21,138 bases of DNA from JBBKWX01 sp037969175 (GCA_037969175.1 JBBKWX010000114.1:1-21138); one strand, 5' to 3'; positions 6,987 through 15,236 are shown, counted from the stretch's first letter. Made by a program: numbers and translations. The notes: generated by a model not told the origin, from the sequence alone.

Positions 6987-8477
6987 ATGAAAAGATTTGC
7001 TTCTCTTGTAATCTGCGTTTTTATCAGTTCTTTTATAGTAGCTCAAACCGAAGCTGATGCTCTTCGGTACTCTATGACACAATACGGCAGTACCGCAAGA
7101 TCATTGAGTATGGGTGGAGCGATGGGTGCTTTAGGAGGTGATTTCTCAACACTTGCCACCAACCCAGCAGGAATAGGAGTCTATAAGAAATCAGAATTCA
7201 CTTTATCTCCGGGTTTGTTTTCAAAAACAACCAAAAGTAATTATTTAGAACAAAGTGAAACTGATACGAAATACAATTTCAATTTCGGAAATGCAGGTGC
7301 TGTGTTTTCGTATGACCGGGGCTCTACCAAATTAGTTCGCAATTGGAATTTTGGAATCGGCTACAACAGAGTAATGAATTACCATGATCGAAGTTTATTT
7401 CAAGCTGGTAATACAAGAAATTCAATGCTGGATTATTTTGCTTCTCAAGCAAATGGTACCACGCCAAGTAATCTTGGGTCTTCTTTCCCTTTTGAATCAA
7501 ATCTTGCATATCAAACTTATTTGATAGATACCAATACTTTTCTATTTGGTGATTCTAGTACATATGCGACAGTGATTCCCAATGCCGGGGCTCTTCAAAG
7601 AAGATCTGTCACTTCAAAAGGTGCGGCAGGTGAAGTGGACTTTAGCTTAGGAGGTAATATCGATGAACATCTTTTCTTTGGCTTTACATTGGGCTTGACT
7701 TCATTACGTTATGTTGAAGAGGTGACCTATGAAGAAATAGATGACAAGGACACGATTCAAGATCCAAATAGTGGCCTGGATTTCAAATCTTTTAAACTCA
7801 ATCAGGATTTAACAACCGAAGGTGCAGGAGTAAATTTTAAATTTGGATTGATCTGGAAACCGATTTATTGGTTTAGAATTGGTGCTGCTGTCCACACTCC
7901 TACTTATTATTATACTATGAATGATAATTACAGTTCATTCATGAGAGCAAATTTTGCAAATGGCAGTACTTACACATATTCATCTCCAATCGGAGAATTC
8001 GAATATAAACTTACTACCCCATTTAAGGCAATTGGGAGTATAGCATTTGTATTGGCAGAACATGGATTGATCACCGGAGAATATGAAATGATCGATTATT
8101 CTGATGCCAGACTTAATTCTGTTTCTTACAAATTCTTTGATGAAAATCAAGCAATAAAAGATAAATTTAGCATAGCCCACAACTTTAAGATCGGAACCGA
8201 GTGGAGATATTTGAACTATACTATCCGTGGAGGATTTGCGCAATATGGAAGCCCGTTTAAGACCAAGCTTAATGATGTGCAATATGACATGAACCGACAA
8301 GTAATTTCAGGAGGACTAGGTTTTAGAACGGAAGATTATTTTGTGGATCTTGGTTATGCGCACACGCAATCTGGCTCGTTCTTTAGACCATATAGTTTAG
8401 CGAATGAATTAGTTGAAGGTGCATTTTTTGATAGCCGTTCGAATAATTTCGTACTTACTTTTGGGGCAAGATTTTAA
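6987..8477 (+). CDS. OmpP1/FadL family outer-membrane transport protein
   Basis: The 496-residue precursor has a Sec signal peptide ending near residue 19-20 (SSFIVAQ/TEAD). The FadL-family hatch region follows: STARSLSMGGAMGALGGDFS then TNPAGIGVYKKSE. The rest is alternating amphipathic strands rich in Tyr/Phe/Gly, closing with an aromatic C-terminal residue (VLTFGARF), as expected for a BAM-inserted beta-barrel. FadL relatives pass hydrophobic compounds through the outer membrane. Bacteroidota members are often labelled hemin receptors without proof, so the substrate is unknown. It begins 25 nt after the Tyr-rich lipoprotein and is probably co-transcribed with it. Closeness to proS and rpsT resembles an arrangement I recall from Flavobacteria. 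Its stop overlaps that of the convergent gene at 8474-9958, with no terminator visible between. Confidence 0.92.
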   Translation: MKRFASLVICVFISSFIVAQTEADALRYSMTQYGSTARSLSMGGAMGALGGDFSTLATNPAGIGVYKKSEFTLSPGLFSKTTKSNYLEQSETDTKYNFNFGNAGAVFSYDRGSTKLVRNWNFGIGYNRVMNYHDRSLFQAGNTRNSMLDYFASQANGTTPSNLGSSFPFESNLAYQTYLIDTNTFLFGDSSTYATVIPNAGALQRRSVTSKGAAGEVDFSLGGNIDEHLFFGFTLGLTSLRYVEEVTYEEIDDKDTIQDPNSGLDFKSFKLNQDLTTEGAGVNFKFGLIWKPIYWFRIGAAVHTPTYYYTMNDNYSSFMRANFANGSTYTYSSPIGEFEYKLTTPFKAIGSIAFVLAEHGLITGEYEMIDYSDARLNSVSYKFFDENQAIKDKFSIAHNFKIGTEWRYLNYTIRGGFAQYGSPFKTKLNDVQYDMNRQVISGGLGFRTEDYFVDLGYAHTQSGSFFRPYSLANELVEGAFFDSRSNNFVLTFGARF

Positions 8478-9958
8478 TCTGAACTTAATAAGCTAATATT
8501 CGCTTTAGCTTTCTGATCTAAAGAATTTCTATATTCCTTTTTTGGAAGCTTAATACAAAGTTTATAGTATTTCAAAGCTTGAGAAGTATCATTTTCTAGA
8601 AGAAAAATATCGCCCAATTTTAAGGACGAATTTGCAGCAAAATAGTAGGGTTGATCTTTTCCCGATTCAATAACTGAAAGGTAAAGGGCTTTGGCTTTTA
8701 CTATCATCAATAATTCATGTGTAGCTCTTGCAACTCTATATTTGTATTCTAGTTTTTCTCTATCAGAATTAAAAATACTAGTATTGATCCCGGATAATAA
8801 ATCCAGACTTTTCGAGTAATATCCTCCATCAAAAAGCAGCCTGCTTTTGAGTAAATGGATATTGGGTTGGATACCTGATAAAGCCTCACGCTCAGCTTCT
8901 TTATCTTCGTCTGTGAATGTATTTCCTCTGATTGAACATTCACGCATCCAATAATTGTAGGTCTTGGTTTTCTTATTGATCAATGCATCCCAGGCTAACT
9001 TCTGACAAGCTGATTTGACAAGAGAATTTCCCCGGAAACCATAGACATAATTTTCTAAAAAAATGAATGCATCATCATCCAGTCGGAATAATTTTGAAGC
9101 ACCAATTAAATAATCCAGATAATAAATTGGGTACTCCGTACTTCTTTTCCTGAGCAGCAAGGCAGATGTTATTGCCTTGTCATTATATCCAAATTTGCTT
9201 AATAAATTAATCTTCATCAAGCCTGTGAGTGATGAGTAATTTGTAGCATTCCATATATCAATTCTGGATGATGATCTCAGTTCATCATTTGTCAATGTTG
9301 CTTCCAGAAATGAAGTCAAACATATTACTTCCGGACCATATATATATTTGAATTCTGAATCCTGAAGTTTTAATAATACATATTCCAGTTCTTGTAATCC
9401 TTGATTTACTGAGCCTGAAAATCCTAAAAAACTAATTATCCATTTAAAATCTTCTGGTACTGCACCAATACAGGCATGAAGGAGTCCGAGGTTTTTTAAA
9501 TATATGAATTCAGTGGGATTGGCATGATATCCTGATTCCAATAATTTGTATGCTTTGTGTACATCCTTTGCTCCTGTCAAGTATTGTTGATTCTTGATCT
9601 TTATTAATGCAGATCTCAAAATAACTTCAGATCTGTAGAACTTACTTAATGGTAGTTCTGCAAATCCGTTGTCTATCTTATGCAAGATCTTTTTACCGAA
9701 ATTTTCCATTATTTCCTGATCCGATCTTTGCTCTGATAAAAACGCTTTATAAAACTGAGCCTGATAAACTATCAGGTCATGATCCAGGTTTGATAATTCC
9801 TTAAAAGTTCCTTTTGAAATTTGTGTTTCAACGGATTTAAATTTAAAATCATAAACATCTTTGACCAAAGACAACGCCAGATCATCAAACTTATGATCTG
9901 CAGTTGCTTTTTCAGCAATAAAAATATTCAATAGGTATAAAAAGAAAATTAATCTCAT
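8474..9958 (-). CDS. Secreted helical-repeat (TPR-like) protein resembling IML2/TTC39
   Basis: The 494-residue protein has a short signal peptide (hydrophobic residues 2-14, probable cleavage after ATA at 18-20), so it is probably periplasmic. The rest is all-helical with TPR-like pairs; the clearest is at 438-470 (AANSSLKLGDIFLLENDTSQ then ALKYYKLCIK). Around 163-192 is a stretch of the form IGxVPxxF...FLGFSGSxxxGLxxLE that resembles the signature of the eukaryotic IML2/TTC39 family (LPxxxxxxxxFxGFSGxxxxGLxxLE, from memory). PNIHLLKSRLLFDGGYYSKS (365-384) looks like another conserved block. Such repeats usually scaffold protein contacts. The start ATG directly abuts the T-tract of the terminator behind the zinc-ribbon gene, so its promoter is unclear. 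The 3' end shares TTAA with the convergent OmpP1/FadL gene. Confidence 0.82.
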   Translation of the reverse strand: MRLIFFLYLLNIFIAEKATADHKFDDLALSLVKDVYDFKFKSVETQISKGTFKELSNLDHDLIVYQAQFYKAFLSEQRSDQEIMENFGKKILHKIDNGFAELPLSKFYRSEVILRSALIKIKNQQYLTGAKDVHKAYKLLESGYHANPTEFIYLKNLGLLHACIGAVPEDFKWIISFLGFSGSVNQGLQELEYVLLKLQDSEFKYIYGPEVICLTSFLEATLTNDELRSSSRIDIWNATNYSSLTGLMKINLLSKFGYNDKAITSALLLRKRSTEYPIYYLDYLIGASKLFRLDDDAFIFLENYVYGFRGNSLVKSACQKLAWDALINKKTKTYNYWMRECSIRGNTFTDEDKEAEREALSGIQPNIHLLKSRLLFDGGYYSKSLDLLSGINTSIFNSDREKLEYKYRVARATHELLMIVKAKALYLSVIESGKDQPYYFAANSSLKLGDIFLLENDTSQALKYYKLCIKLPKKEYRNSLDQKAKANISLLSSD

Positions 9959-9997
9959 AAAAAAAGGGACTTCTGCAATTTATGCAGAAATCCCTTT
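9959..9997 (-). terminator. Rho-independent terminator after the zinc-ribbon gene
   Basis: On the minus strand a 14-bp stem with one mismatch (9963-9977 with 9983-9997, loop 9978-9982) is followed by seven Ts (complement of 9959-9965, partly paired in the stem). GGGA/TCCC and TTCTGCA/TGCAGAA give a stable core. It lies 20 nt past the stop of the zinc-ribbon gene, and its T-tract touches the next gene's ATG at 9958. Confidence 0.88.
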
Positions 9998-10016
9998 GTA
10001 TAATATAAATATGTGC

Positions 10017-10790
10017 TTATGCTTCAATAAGGCCCATGCTCACTGCATCAACCAATATACGACCGCAATGCTCACAAACGATGATCTTTTTATGTTGCTT
10101 GATGTCGATCTGACGCTGAGGCGGAATCTTATTAAAACAGCCACCACAAGCATCTCTGTTAATGCTTACAACTGCCAGGCAATTTCTCGCATTTTCACGA
10201 ATCCTTCTATAAGCTGTTACCAGTCTTTCTTCAATGATCTCTGCTGCCTTCTGAGATTTTTTCATCAAGGCTTCTTCTTCTTTCTGAGTTTCCGAAACGA
10301 TACTCTCAAGCTCTGATTTCTTAAGATCCAGATCTTTCTGTCTGTCATTCAGGCTTTCTTTAGCAGAAGTGATCATTTCATTCTTCGCTGCTAGCTGAGC
10401 ACTGAATTCTTTAATCTTCTTTTCTGATAGCTGAATTTCAAGATTCTGAAATTCTATTTCTTTTGTCAATGAATCGTATTCACGATTATTCTTGACATTC
10501 ATTTGCTGAGCTTCATATTTCTTGATTGCAGCCTGAGAATCTTTGATCTCTTGCTTCTTCTTTACAACCATTTCCTCCAATTCACCAGCTTCTTCAGTGA
10601 ATTTTTGTGTGCGTGTCTCTAGACCAACTATCTCATCTTCAAGATCACTTACTTCCATTGGCAATTCACCACGGACAATTTTGATCTTATCGATCAGAGA
10701 ATCGATCTGTTGAAGCTCATATAGAGCTCTTAACTTATCTTCAACTGAGATTTCTGTTTTTGTAGCAGTAGCAGTCTTCTTTGTAGCCAT
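10017..10790 (-). CDS. Coiled-coil protein with C-terminal C4 zinc ribbon (CT398-like)
   Basis: The 257-residue protein starts with a short Thr/Ala/Lys tail, followed by a long antiparallel coiled coil (about 15-200). A C4 zinc ribbon follows, with C215xxC218 and C239xxC242 as ligands (ACGGCFNKIPPQ, then VCEHCGRIL). This is the layout of the zf-RING_7/CT398-like family, thought to act as a nucleic-acid or protein adaptor; its precise job is unknown. It begins 2 nt after the Nif3-like stop (TAA AC ATG), a pairing I recall as widely conserved in bacteria, and is almost certainly co-translated with it. A strong terminator follows. A TAnnTTTG match inside the Nif3 gene could give it an additional promoter. 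Confidence 0.93.
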   Translation of the reverse strand: MATKKTATATKTEISVEDKLRALYELQQIDSLIDKIKIVRGELPMEVSDLEDEIVGLETRTQKFTEEAGELEEMVVKKKQEIKDSQAAIKKYEAQQMNVKNNREYDSLTKEIEFQNLEIQLSEKKIKEFSAQLAAKNEMITSAKESLNDRQKDLDLKKSELESIVSETQKEEEALMKKSQKAAEIIEERLVTAYRRIRENARNCLAVVSINRDACGGCFNKIPPQRQIDIKQHKKIIVCEHCGRILVDAVSMGLIEA

Positions 10791-10792
10791 GT

Positions 10793-11890
10793 TTACAGGT
10801 AATTAACCGGATTAGTGATCCGTTCTGACAAACGGACTGCAAAGGTAGGAAAATTCTTCTTTAAAAGGCGATAAAATATCTCTGGTGTATATTGTTCACT
10901 TTCAAAGTGTCCAATGTCTGCAATGATGATTTTATCTTCAGCATCAAAGAATTGATGATATTTAAAATCTGAAGTAATAAATATATCCGCTTTTGAACTT
11001 ATTGCATCATTTAAGAGAAAACTACCTGAACCACCACAGATTGCAACCCGACTTATTTCATCAACTACCAACGAAGTGTATTTGATACATCCCGCCTTCA
11101 TCGTTTCTTTCAAATTTCTGAGAAAATCTGAAGTATTAACAGGTTCGGCCAAGTTTCCTACTATTCCGGCCCCCGCATGGTGATCCTTATTCAAGAGAGA
11201 ATACATATCATAGGCAACCTCTTCATAAGGATGATTCTTAAGCATAGCATCAATAACCTTATCCTTACTATGTTTCCTCAGAATTACCTCTATTCTGGTT
11301 TCATCCTCCCATTTCAAAGTATCAATAGATCCTGAAAACGCTGAACTTCCTTGTAGGGGCTTGAAACTCCCTTGGCCCTTTACATTGAAACTGCATTCAT
11401 CATAATCTCCTATTGCGCCTGCTCCGGCCTCCCACATAGCTTTTCTTACCTGATCTGCATGAGCATCCGGCACAAAGACTACGAGCTTAACAAGGTTATC
11501 AGCCATTGGTGCCAGAATTGACCGATTTTCCAATCCTAACTTATCAGCAATCAGGTCATTGACTCCATTCCTAACATTGTCAAGGTTGGTATGAACAGCA
11601 ATCAGGGCAATATCATTTTTTATAGCTTTGATCAGAACACGCTCAACATAATTGCGCCCGGTTATTTTTTTGATGGGACCAAACAAAATAGGATGATGTG
11701 CAATGATCACATTACAGCCATTTTCAATCGCCTCATCGACAATTGTTTCTGTACAATCCAAAGTCAACAAGATAGACTTGACCTCCATTTTTGGATCTCC
11801 AATCAACAACCCGGAGTTGTCATATTGTTCCTGAAGCCCGAAAGGAGCCAATTGTTCGATTGAATCAAGCAAGTTTTTTACATTCATCAT
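10793..11890 (-). CDS. Nif3-like dinuclear metal-centre protein (DUF34) with PII-like insert
   Basis: The 365-residue protein belongs to the Nif3/YbgI/YqfO family, which forms hexameric toroids with two metals per subunit. Ligand motifs are present: AHHPILFG (H65, H66), HTNLD (D104) and GHFESE (H328, E332). Between the two halves, residues of about 132-232 form the PII-like insertion typical of long YqfO-type members. Biochemical role is not settled in the family: GTP cyclohydrolase I type 2 labels are unreliable, and metal handling or nucleotide-cofactor repair has been proposed. The gene starts with tandem ATGs (11890 and 11887). It is divergent from lpxK and is followed 2 nt later by the zinc-ribbon gene. 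Confidence 0.95.
   Translation of the reverse strand: MMNVKNLLDSIEQLAPFGLQEQYDNSGLLIGDPKMEVKSILLTLDCTETIVDEAIENGCNVIIAHHPILFGPIKKITGRNYVERVLIKAIKNDIALIAVHTNLDNVRNGVNDLIADKLGLENRSILAPMADNLVKLVVFVPDAHADQVRKAMWEAGAGAIGDYDECSFNVKGQGSFKPLQGSSAFSGSIDTLKWEDETRIEVILRKHSKDKVIDAMLKNHPYEEVAYDMYSLLNKDHHAGAGIVGNLAEPVNTSDFLRNLKETMKAGCIKYTSLVVDEISRVAICGGSGSFLLNDAISSKADIFITSDFKYHQFFDAEDKIIIADIGHFESEQYTPEIFYRLLKKNFPTFAVRLSERITNPVNYL
10840..10847 (-). promoter_or_regulatory. Possible internal promoter for the zinc-ribbon gene
   Basis: TACCTTTG on the minus strand lies inside the last 20 codons of the Nif3-like gene. It sits in the 11-mer CTGCAAAGGTA (plus strand), identical to the -7 region of the tRNA-Glu promoter at 3234-3244. 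Transcription would start about 45 nt before the zinc-ribbon ATG. No -33 TTTG is seen and the bases are also coding (FPTFAVR), so chance is likely enough to keep this tentative. Confidence 0.28.
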
Positions 11891-11894
11891 ATTG

Positions 11895-11902
11895 CAAAAA
11901 TA
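11895..11902 (-). promoter_or_regulatory. Candidate -7 element for the Nif3-like gene
   Basis: TATTTTTG (11902-11895 on the minus strand) matches TAnnTTTG and ends only 4 nt before the first ATG at 11890. If used, the transcript would start at or next to the start codon, leaving little or no leader. No -33 element is evident. Confidence 0.3.
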
Positions 11903-11960
11903 AGGCTTGAATTAGATTTCCGGTATAATTTATATACGCTATTAATTATCTTTACCCACT

Positions 11961-13034
11961 GTGCATGAGATAATCAGGATATTGGTTTATCCAATTTCAC
12001 TTTTATATGGAATTGGTGTATGGGTAAGGAACTTACTATATGACAAAGGATTGTTCTTGTCATATACTGCTCCGGTACCTACCATAGTCATTGGCAATCT
12101 GACAGTTGGAGGAACCGGAAAAACTCCGCATGCCGAGTATCTTATAAAACTGCTCCGGGGATCAAACAACGTAGCTTACTTGAGTAGGGGTTATGGCAGA
12201 AGAACAACCGGGTTGAGAATTTTAAATTCTGCTGATAATTCAATTACTGCAGGTGATGAGCCAATTCAGATTTTTCAAAAATTTCCTGATATTTCAGTTG
12301 TTGTAAGTGAAAACAGAATAAAAGCCATAAAAAAACTTTATGAAGAGAAAGGAATCTCTGTTTTTATTCTGGACGATGCATTTCAGCATAGGGCAGTTAA
12401 TCCGGGCCTTTCAATATTATTGACCGATTACAATAAGATCTTCACTAAAAATTACCTCATTCCTACCGGCACATTACGTGAAGGACTTTCTGGTGTTAAA
12501 AGGGCTAATATCATTATTGTAACAAAAACACCTGTATTGTTTTCACCTTTGGAAAGGAGAAGAGTAGAATCAGAGATTAAATTAAAAAATAATCAGCATT
12601 TGTTTTTTTCATACATGCAATATGGAAACTTGGTTCCATTCACGGATGCTGCTGAGAACTTGTTGAAAATCAAAGATGGTAATCTTAATAATGATTATGC
12701 TATATTGCTTGTTAGTGGTATAGCCAATCCTCTGCCTTTAAGATACCATTTGAGTGAAATCTACAAAGAATTACATGAGATTGAATATCGCGATCATCAT
12801 ATTTACACTAAGTCAGATATTGAAAAAATCAAGCATAAATTTAATGGCATATTAAGAGAGAATAAAATAATAATTACAACAGAAAAAGATAAAATTCGCT
12901 TTCAGTCACCTGAAATAAAAAAACTTACTCAAGGTATTCCTATGTTTTACCTTCCAATAGAAATTTGTTTTCAGGACAACGATAAAGCACTTTTTGATAA
13001 ATTAATAAGCAGCTATGTCAACAAACAGCCTTGA
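11961..13034 (+). CDS. lpxK: Tetraacyldisaccharide 4'-kinase (lipid A biosynthesis)
   Basis: LpxK phosphorylates the 4' position of the lipid A disaccharide at the inner face of the inner membrane. The 357-residue protein has an N-terminal hydrophobic helix (about 5-20), a P-loop with GNLTVGGTGKTP (45-56; K54, T55), LSRGYGRRTTG (74-84), AGDEP (97-101), the catalytic DDAFQHR (138-144), PTGTLREG (168-175) and TTEKD (306-310). The start is GTG 11961; an ATG at 11965 is out of frame, and the N-terminus MHEIIRILVYPISLLYG matches the family well. It diverges from the Nif3-like gene over 70 nt. Its last 20 nt overlap the punA start, so the two are translationally coupled. Confidence 0.95.
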   Translation: MHEIIRILVYPISLLYGIGVWVRNLLYDKGLFLSYTAPVPTIVIGNLTVGGTGKTPHAEYLIKLLRGSNNVAYLSRGYGRRTTGLRILNSADNSITAGDEPIQIFQKFPDISVVVSENRIKAIKKLYEEKGISVFILDDAFQHRAVNPGLSILLTDYNKIFTKNYLIPTGTLREGLSGVKRANIIIVTKTPVLFSPLERRRVESEIKLKNNQHLFFSYMQYGNLVPFTDAAENLLKIKDGNLNNDYAILLVSGIANPLPLRYHLSEIYKELHEIEYRDHHIYTKSDIEKIKHKFNGILRENKIIITTEKDKIRFQSPEIKKLTQGIPMFYLPIEICFQDNDKALFDKLISSYVNKQP

Positions 13035-13845
13035 ATCAAACAGAATTAACGAAACAGTTAATTATATTAAAAACCATACAGACTTCAAGCCGGAGATCGG
13101 GATTATTTTAGGGTCAGGCTTGGGAAGTCTTGCGGATGGAATTGAAGTGATCAAATCTTTCCCTTATTCTGAACTACCAAATTTTCCTGTATCAACTGTA
13201 CATGGACATGCAGGCAAGCTGGTACTGGGTCTGCTGGCGGGCAAAAAAGTGATTGCCATGCAGGGTCGTTTTCATTATTATGAAGGATATTCTTTTCAGA
13301 CCATCACCTACCCTATTCGCATTATGAAGGCTCTGGGCATTGAAAGACTATTTCTCTCAAATGCAGCAGGTGGCATGAATCCAGCTTTCAAAGTTGGTGA
13401 TCTGATGATACTTGATGACCACATTAATTTAATGCCGGGAAATCCACTGATCGGACCAAATGATGATGCTATTGGCCCCAGATTTCCTGACATGAGTGCT
13501 CCCTATGATCAAGAACTCAACAAATTAGCGTTGGCCATGGGAAATGAAATGGGACTTAGGATTCATCAAGGGGTCTATGCTGCTGTTACAGGGCCAACAT
13601 TTGAGACCCGAGCTGAGTATAAATATATTAGGATCATTGGAGCTGATGCAGTAGGTATGTCAACTGTTCCTGAAGTGATCACAGCAAGACATATGGGCTT
13701 GCCTTGTTTTGCAGTTTCTGTAATTACAGATATGGGTGGACAGGAGGAAGTAGAACAGGTTAGCCATGAGGAAGTACTTCTGGTAGCTAATGAAGCCGGA
13801 AAAAAATTGACTGAGCTTATTATCAAGCTGATAAAAGGTATTTGA
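13015..13845 (+). CDS. punA: Purine nucleoside phosphorylase, trimeric class I (PNP)
   Basis: PNP cleaves purine nucleosides with phosphate to free base and ribose-1-phosphate in purine salvage. The 276-residue protein has ILGSGLGSLADG (31-42), TVHGHAGKL (61-69), QGRFHYYEGY (83-92), LSNAAGGMN (114-122), VTGPTFETRAEY (191-202) and GADAVGMSTVPEV (209-221). Phosphate-site residues (S33, R85, H87, S216), E201 and H251 are in place by comparison with human PNP. The base-recognition Asn (human N243) is replaced by Asp239 in VITDMGG, the residue type found in methylthioadenosine phosphorylases at this place. It overlaps lpxK by 20 nt and is followed 2 nt later by the T9SS protein gene, so salvage, lipid A and a secreted protein share one transcript. 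Confidence 0.95.
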   Translation: MSTNSLESNRINETVNYIKNHTDFKPEIGIILGSGLGSLADGIEVIKSFPYSELPNFPVSTVHGHAGKLVLGLLAGKKVIAMQGRFHYYEGYSFQTITYPIRIMKALGIERLFLSNAAGGMNPAFKVGDLMILDDHINLMPGNPLIGPNDDAIGPRFPDMSAPYDQELNKLALAMGNEMGLRIHQGVYAAVTGPTFETRAEYKYIRIIGADAVGMSTVPEVITARHMGLPCFAVSVITDMGGQEEVEQVSHEEVLLVANEAGKKLTELIIKLIKGI

Positions 13846-13847
13846 TC

Positions 13848-15236
13848 ATGAAAAAACATTTATTAATATCATTATTTATCCTTATCAATTCTCCTTTTTT
13901 ATCTATTGGACAACAACAGCAAAACATGTCCTTATTAGGGAATTGGGACGATAACACATTGCCAACTTCCTGGGCCGGTACTTTTAATGATTGCTGGGGA
14001 TATGCGGCTCCTGATGGAAGTGAATATGCTATTATGGGCGATGTTATGGGTACTTATTTTTTTAACATCAGCAATCCTGCATTGCCAATAGTTGTAAATT
14101 TCTTTAGAGGAAAAGATACTTTAGGGGTTCATAGAGATTTTAAGACATATGGACATTATGCTTATGGAGTGAGTGATGAAGGCAACTCTAGTCTGCAGAT
14201 ATTTGATCTTCAATATTTACCTGACTCTGTAGTGAAAGTGTATGATTCTGATCAATTTACAATCAGATGTCATAACATTTTTATCTCAGGGGATGAGTTG
14301 TATTTGGCTTCAAATACGACATCGTCAGGGTTTAGATCCATGGATGTTTTATCCATTACAAATCCGGTTAACCCTACATTTATAAGCACATTGACAAGTT
14401 CTCAGTTTTGGCATGTGCATGATGTTTATGTAAGAAATGACACCGCATACTGTTCAGCAGGAAATGCGGGGTTGTTCATATATGACTATGCTAATCCGAC
14501 TTCACCTCAATTGATCCAATCCATTACTTCTTATCCTGAACAAGGCTATAACCATAGCTCATGGGTAAGTGATGATGGGAAAATTCTTGTTTTTGCTGAT
14601 GAAGATCACGGAAAGGGATTAAAGCTTTATGATATTTCAAATCTGAGTAATCCGATATTATTATCTGTTTTCAGATCTAATCTTTTGAATGTTAGCAATC
14701 CAACTTCATCATCCGGTAGTATTCCTCATAATCCTTTTATAAAAGGAAACAAATTGTTCATTTCATATTATCATGATGGTGTAGTTGTATTTGATATTTC
14801 AAATCCATCTCTTCCGGTTCAATATGCTTGGTATGATACCTACCCACAGAATACTGATTATGCAAGTTATAAAGGCGCCTGGGGTGTATATCCATTTCTG
14901 CCTTCAGGAAATATTATTGCTTCTGATATTGATAACGGGCTTTTAGTTTTTGATGGCAGTTTGGTTACCACTACTAACAATTACAATCCTCAGACTTCAG
15001 GTTTTAACATTTATCCAAATCCTACAAAAGATATCCTAACGGTAATTGGCTCATTTGCTGAAAATCAGACAGTAAACGTAATTTTATTCGATCTTCAAGG
15101 AAGAGAAATGATGTCTGCTACTTATAGCTTCAATAATGAAAAGAAGTTGAACATTGAAAACCTGGATACAGGAACTTATTTTTTGGAAATAAATGCAGGG
15201 CAAACCCGGACTTTTGAAAAAATTGTCAAATTCTAA
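13848..15236 (+). CDS. T9SS-secreted LVIVD/choice-of-anchor B beta-propeller protein
   Basis: The 462-residue protein (ATG 13848, 2 nt after the punA stop; an in-frame TTG at 13842 would overlap punA and is less likely) has a signal peptide ending near residue 21 (LSIGQ). About 350 residues of propeller-like repeats follow, with FDI(S/T)NP..P and YDISNL.NP units and the landmarks CHNIFI, HVHDVYV, YNHSSWVSDDGK, IPHNP and YYHDGVVVFD. These match the choice-of-anchor B family. The C-terminus from about 386 (FNIYPNPTKDILTV ... NLDTGTYFLEI ... KIVKF) is a type A T9SS sorting domain, so the protein should be exported to the cell surface or medium. Regularly placed His and Asp residues may form a metal site; function is unknown. 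It is the last gene of the lpxK-punA unit. Confidence 0.92.
   Translation: MKKHLLISLFILINSPFLSIGQQQQNMSLLGNWDDNTLPTSWAGTFNDCWGYAAPDGSEYAIMGDVMGTYFFNISNPALPIVVNFFRGKDTLGVHRDFKTYGHYAYGVSDEGNSSLQIFDLQYLPDSVVKVYDSDQFTIRCHNIFISGDELYLASNTTSSGFRSMDVLSITNPVNPTFISTLTSSQFWHVHDVYVRNDTAYCSAGNAGLFIYDYANPTSPQLIQSITSYPEQGYNHSSWVSDDGKILVFADEDHGKGLKLYDISNLSNPILLSVFRSNLLNVSNPTSSSGSIPHNPFIKGNKLFISYYHDGVVVFDISNPSLPVQYAWYDTYPQNTDYASYKGAWGVYPFLPSGNIIASDIDNGLLVFDGSLVTTTNNYNPQTSGFNIYPNPTKDILTVIGSFAENQTVNVILFDLQGREMMSATYSFNNEKKLNIENLDTGTYFLEINAGQTRTFEKIVKF

Noticed and set aside
7980..8300. Minus-strand open frame of about 106 codons inside the OmpP1/FadL gene
   Set aside because: The opposite strand encodes a clear family member through this stretch, and the frame shows no domain.
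9996..10316. Plus-strand open frame of about 106 codons over the zinc-ribbon gene
   Set aside because: It covers the Cys-containing end of a well-supported minus-strand protein and shows no known motif.
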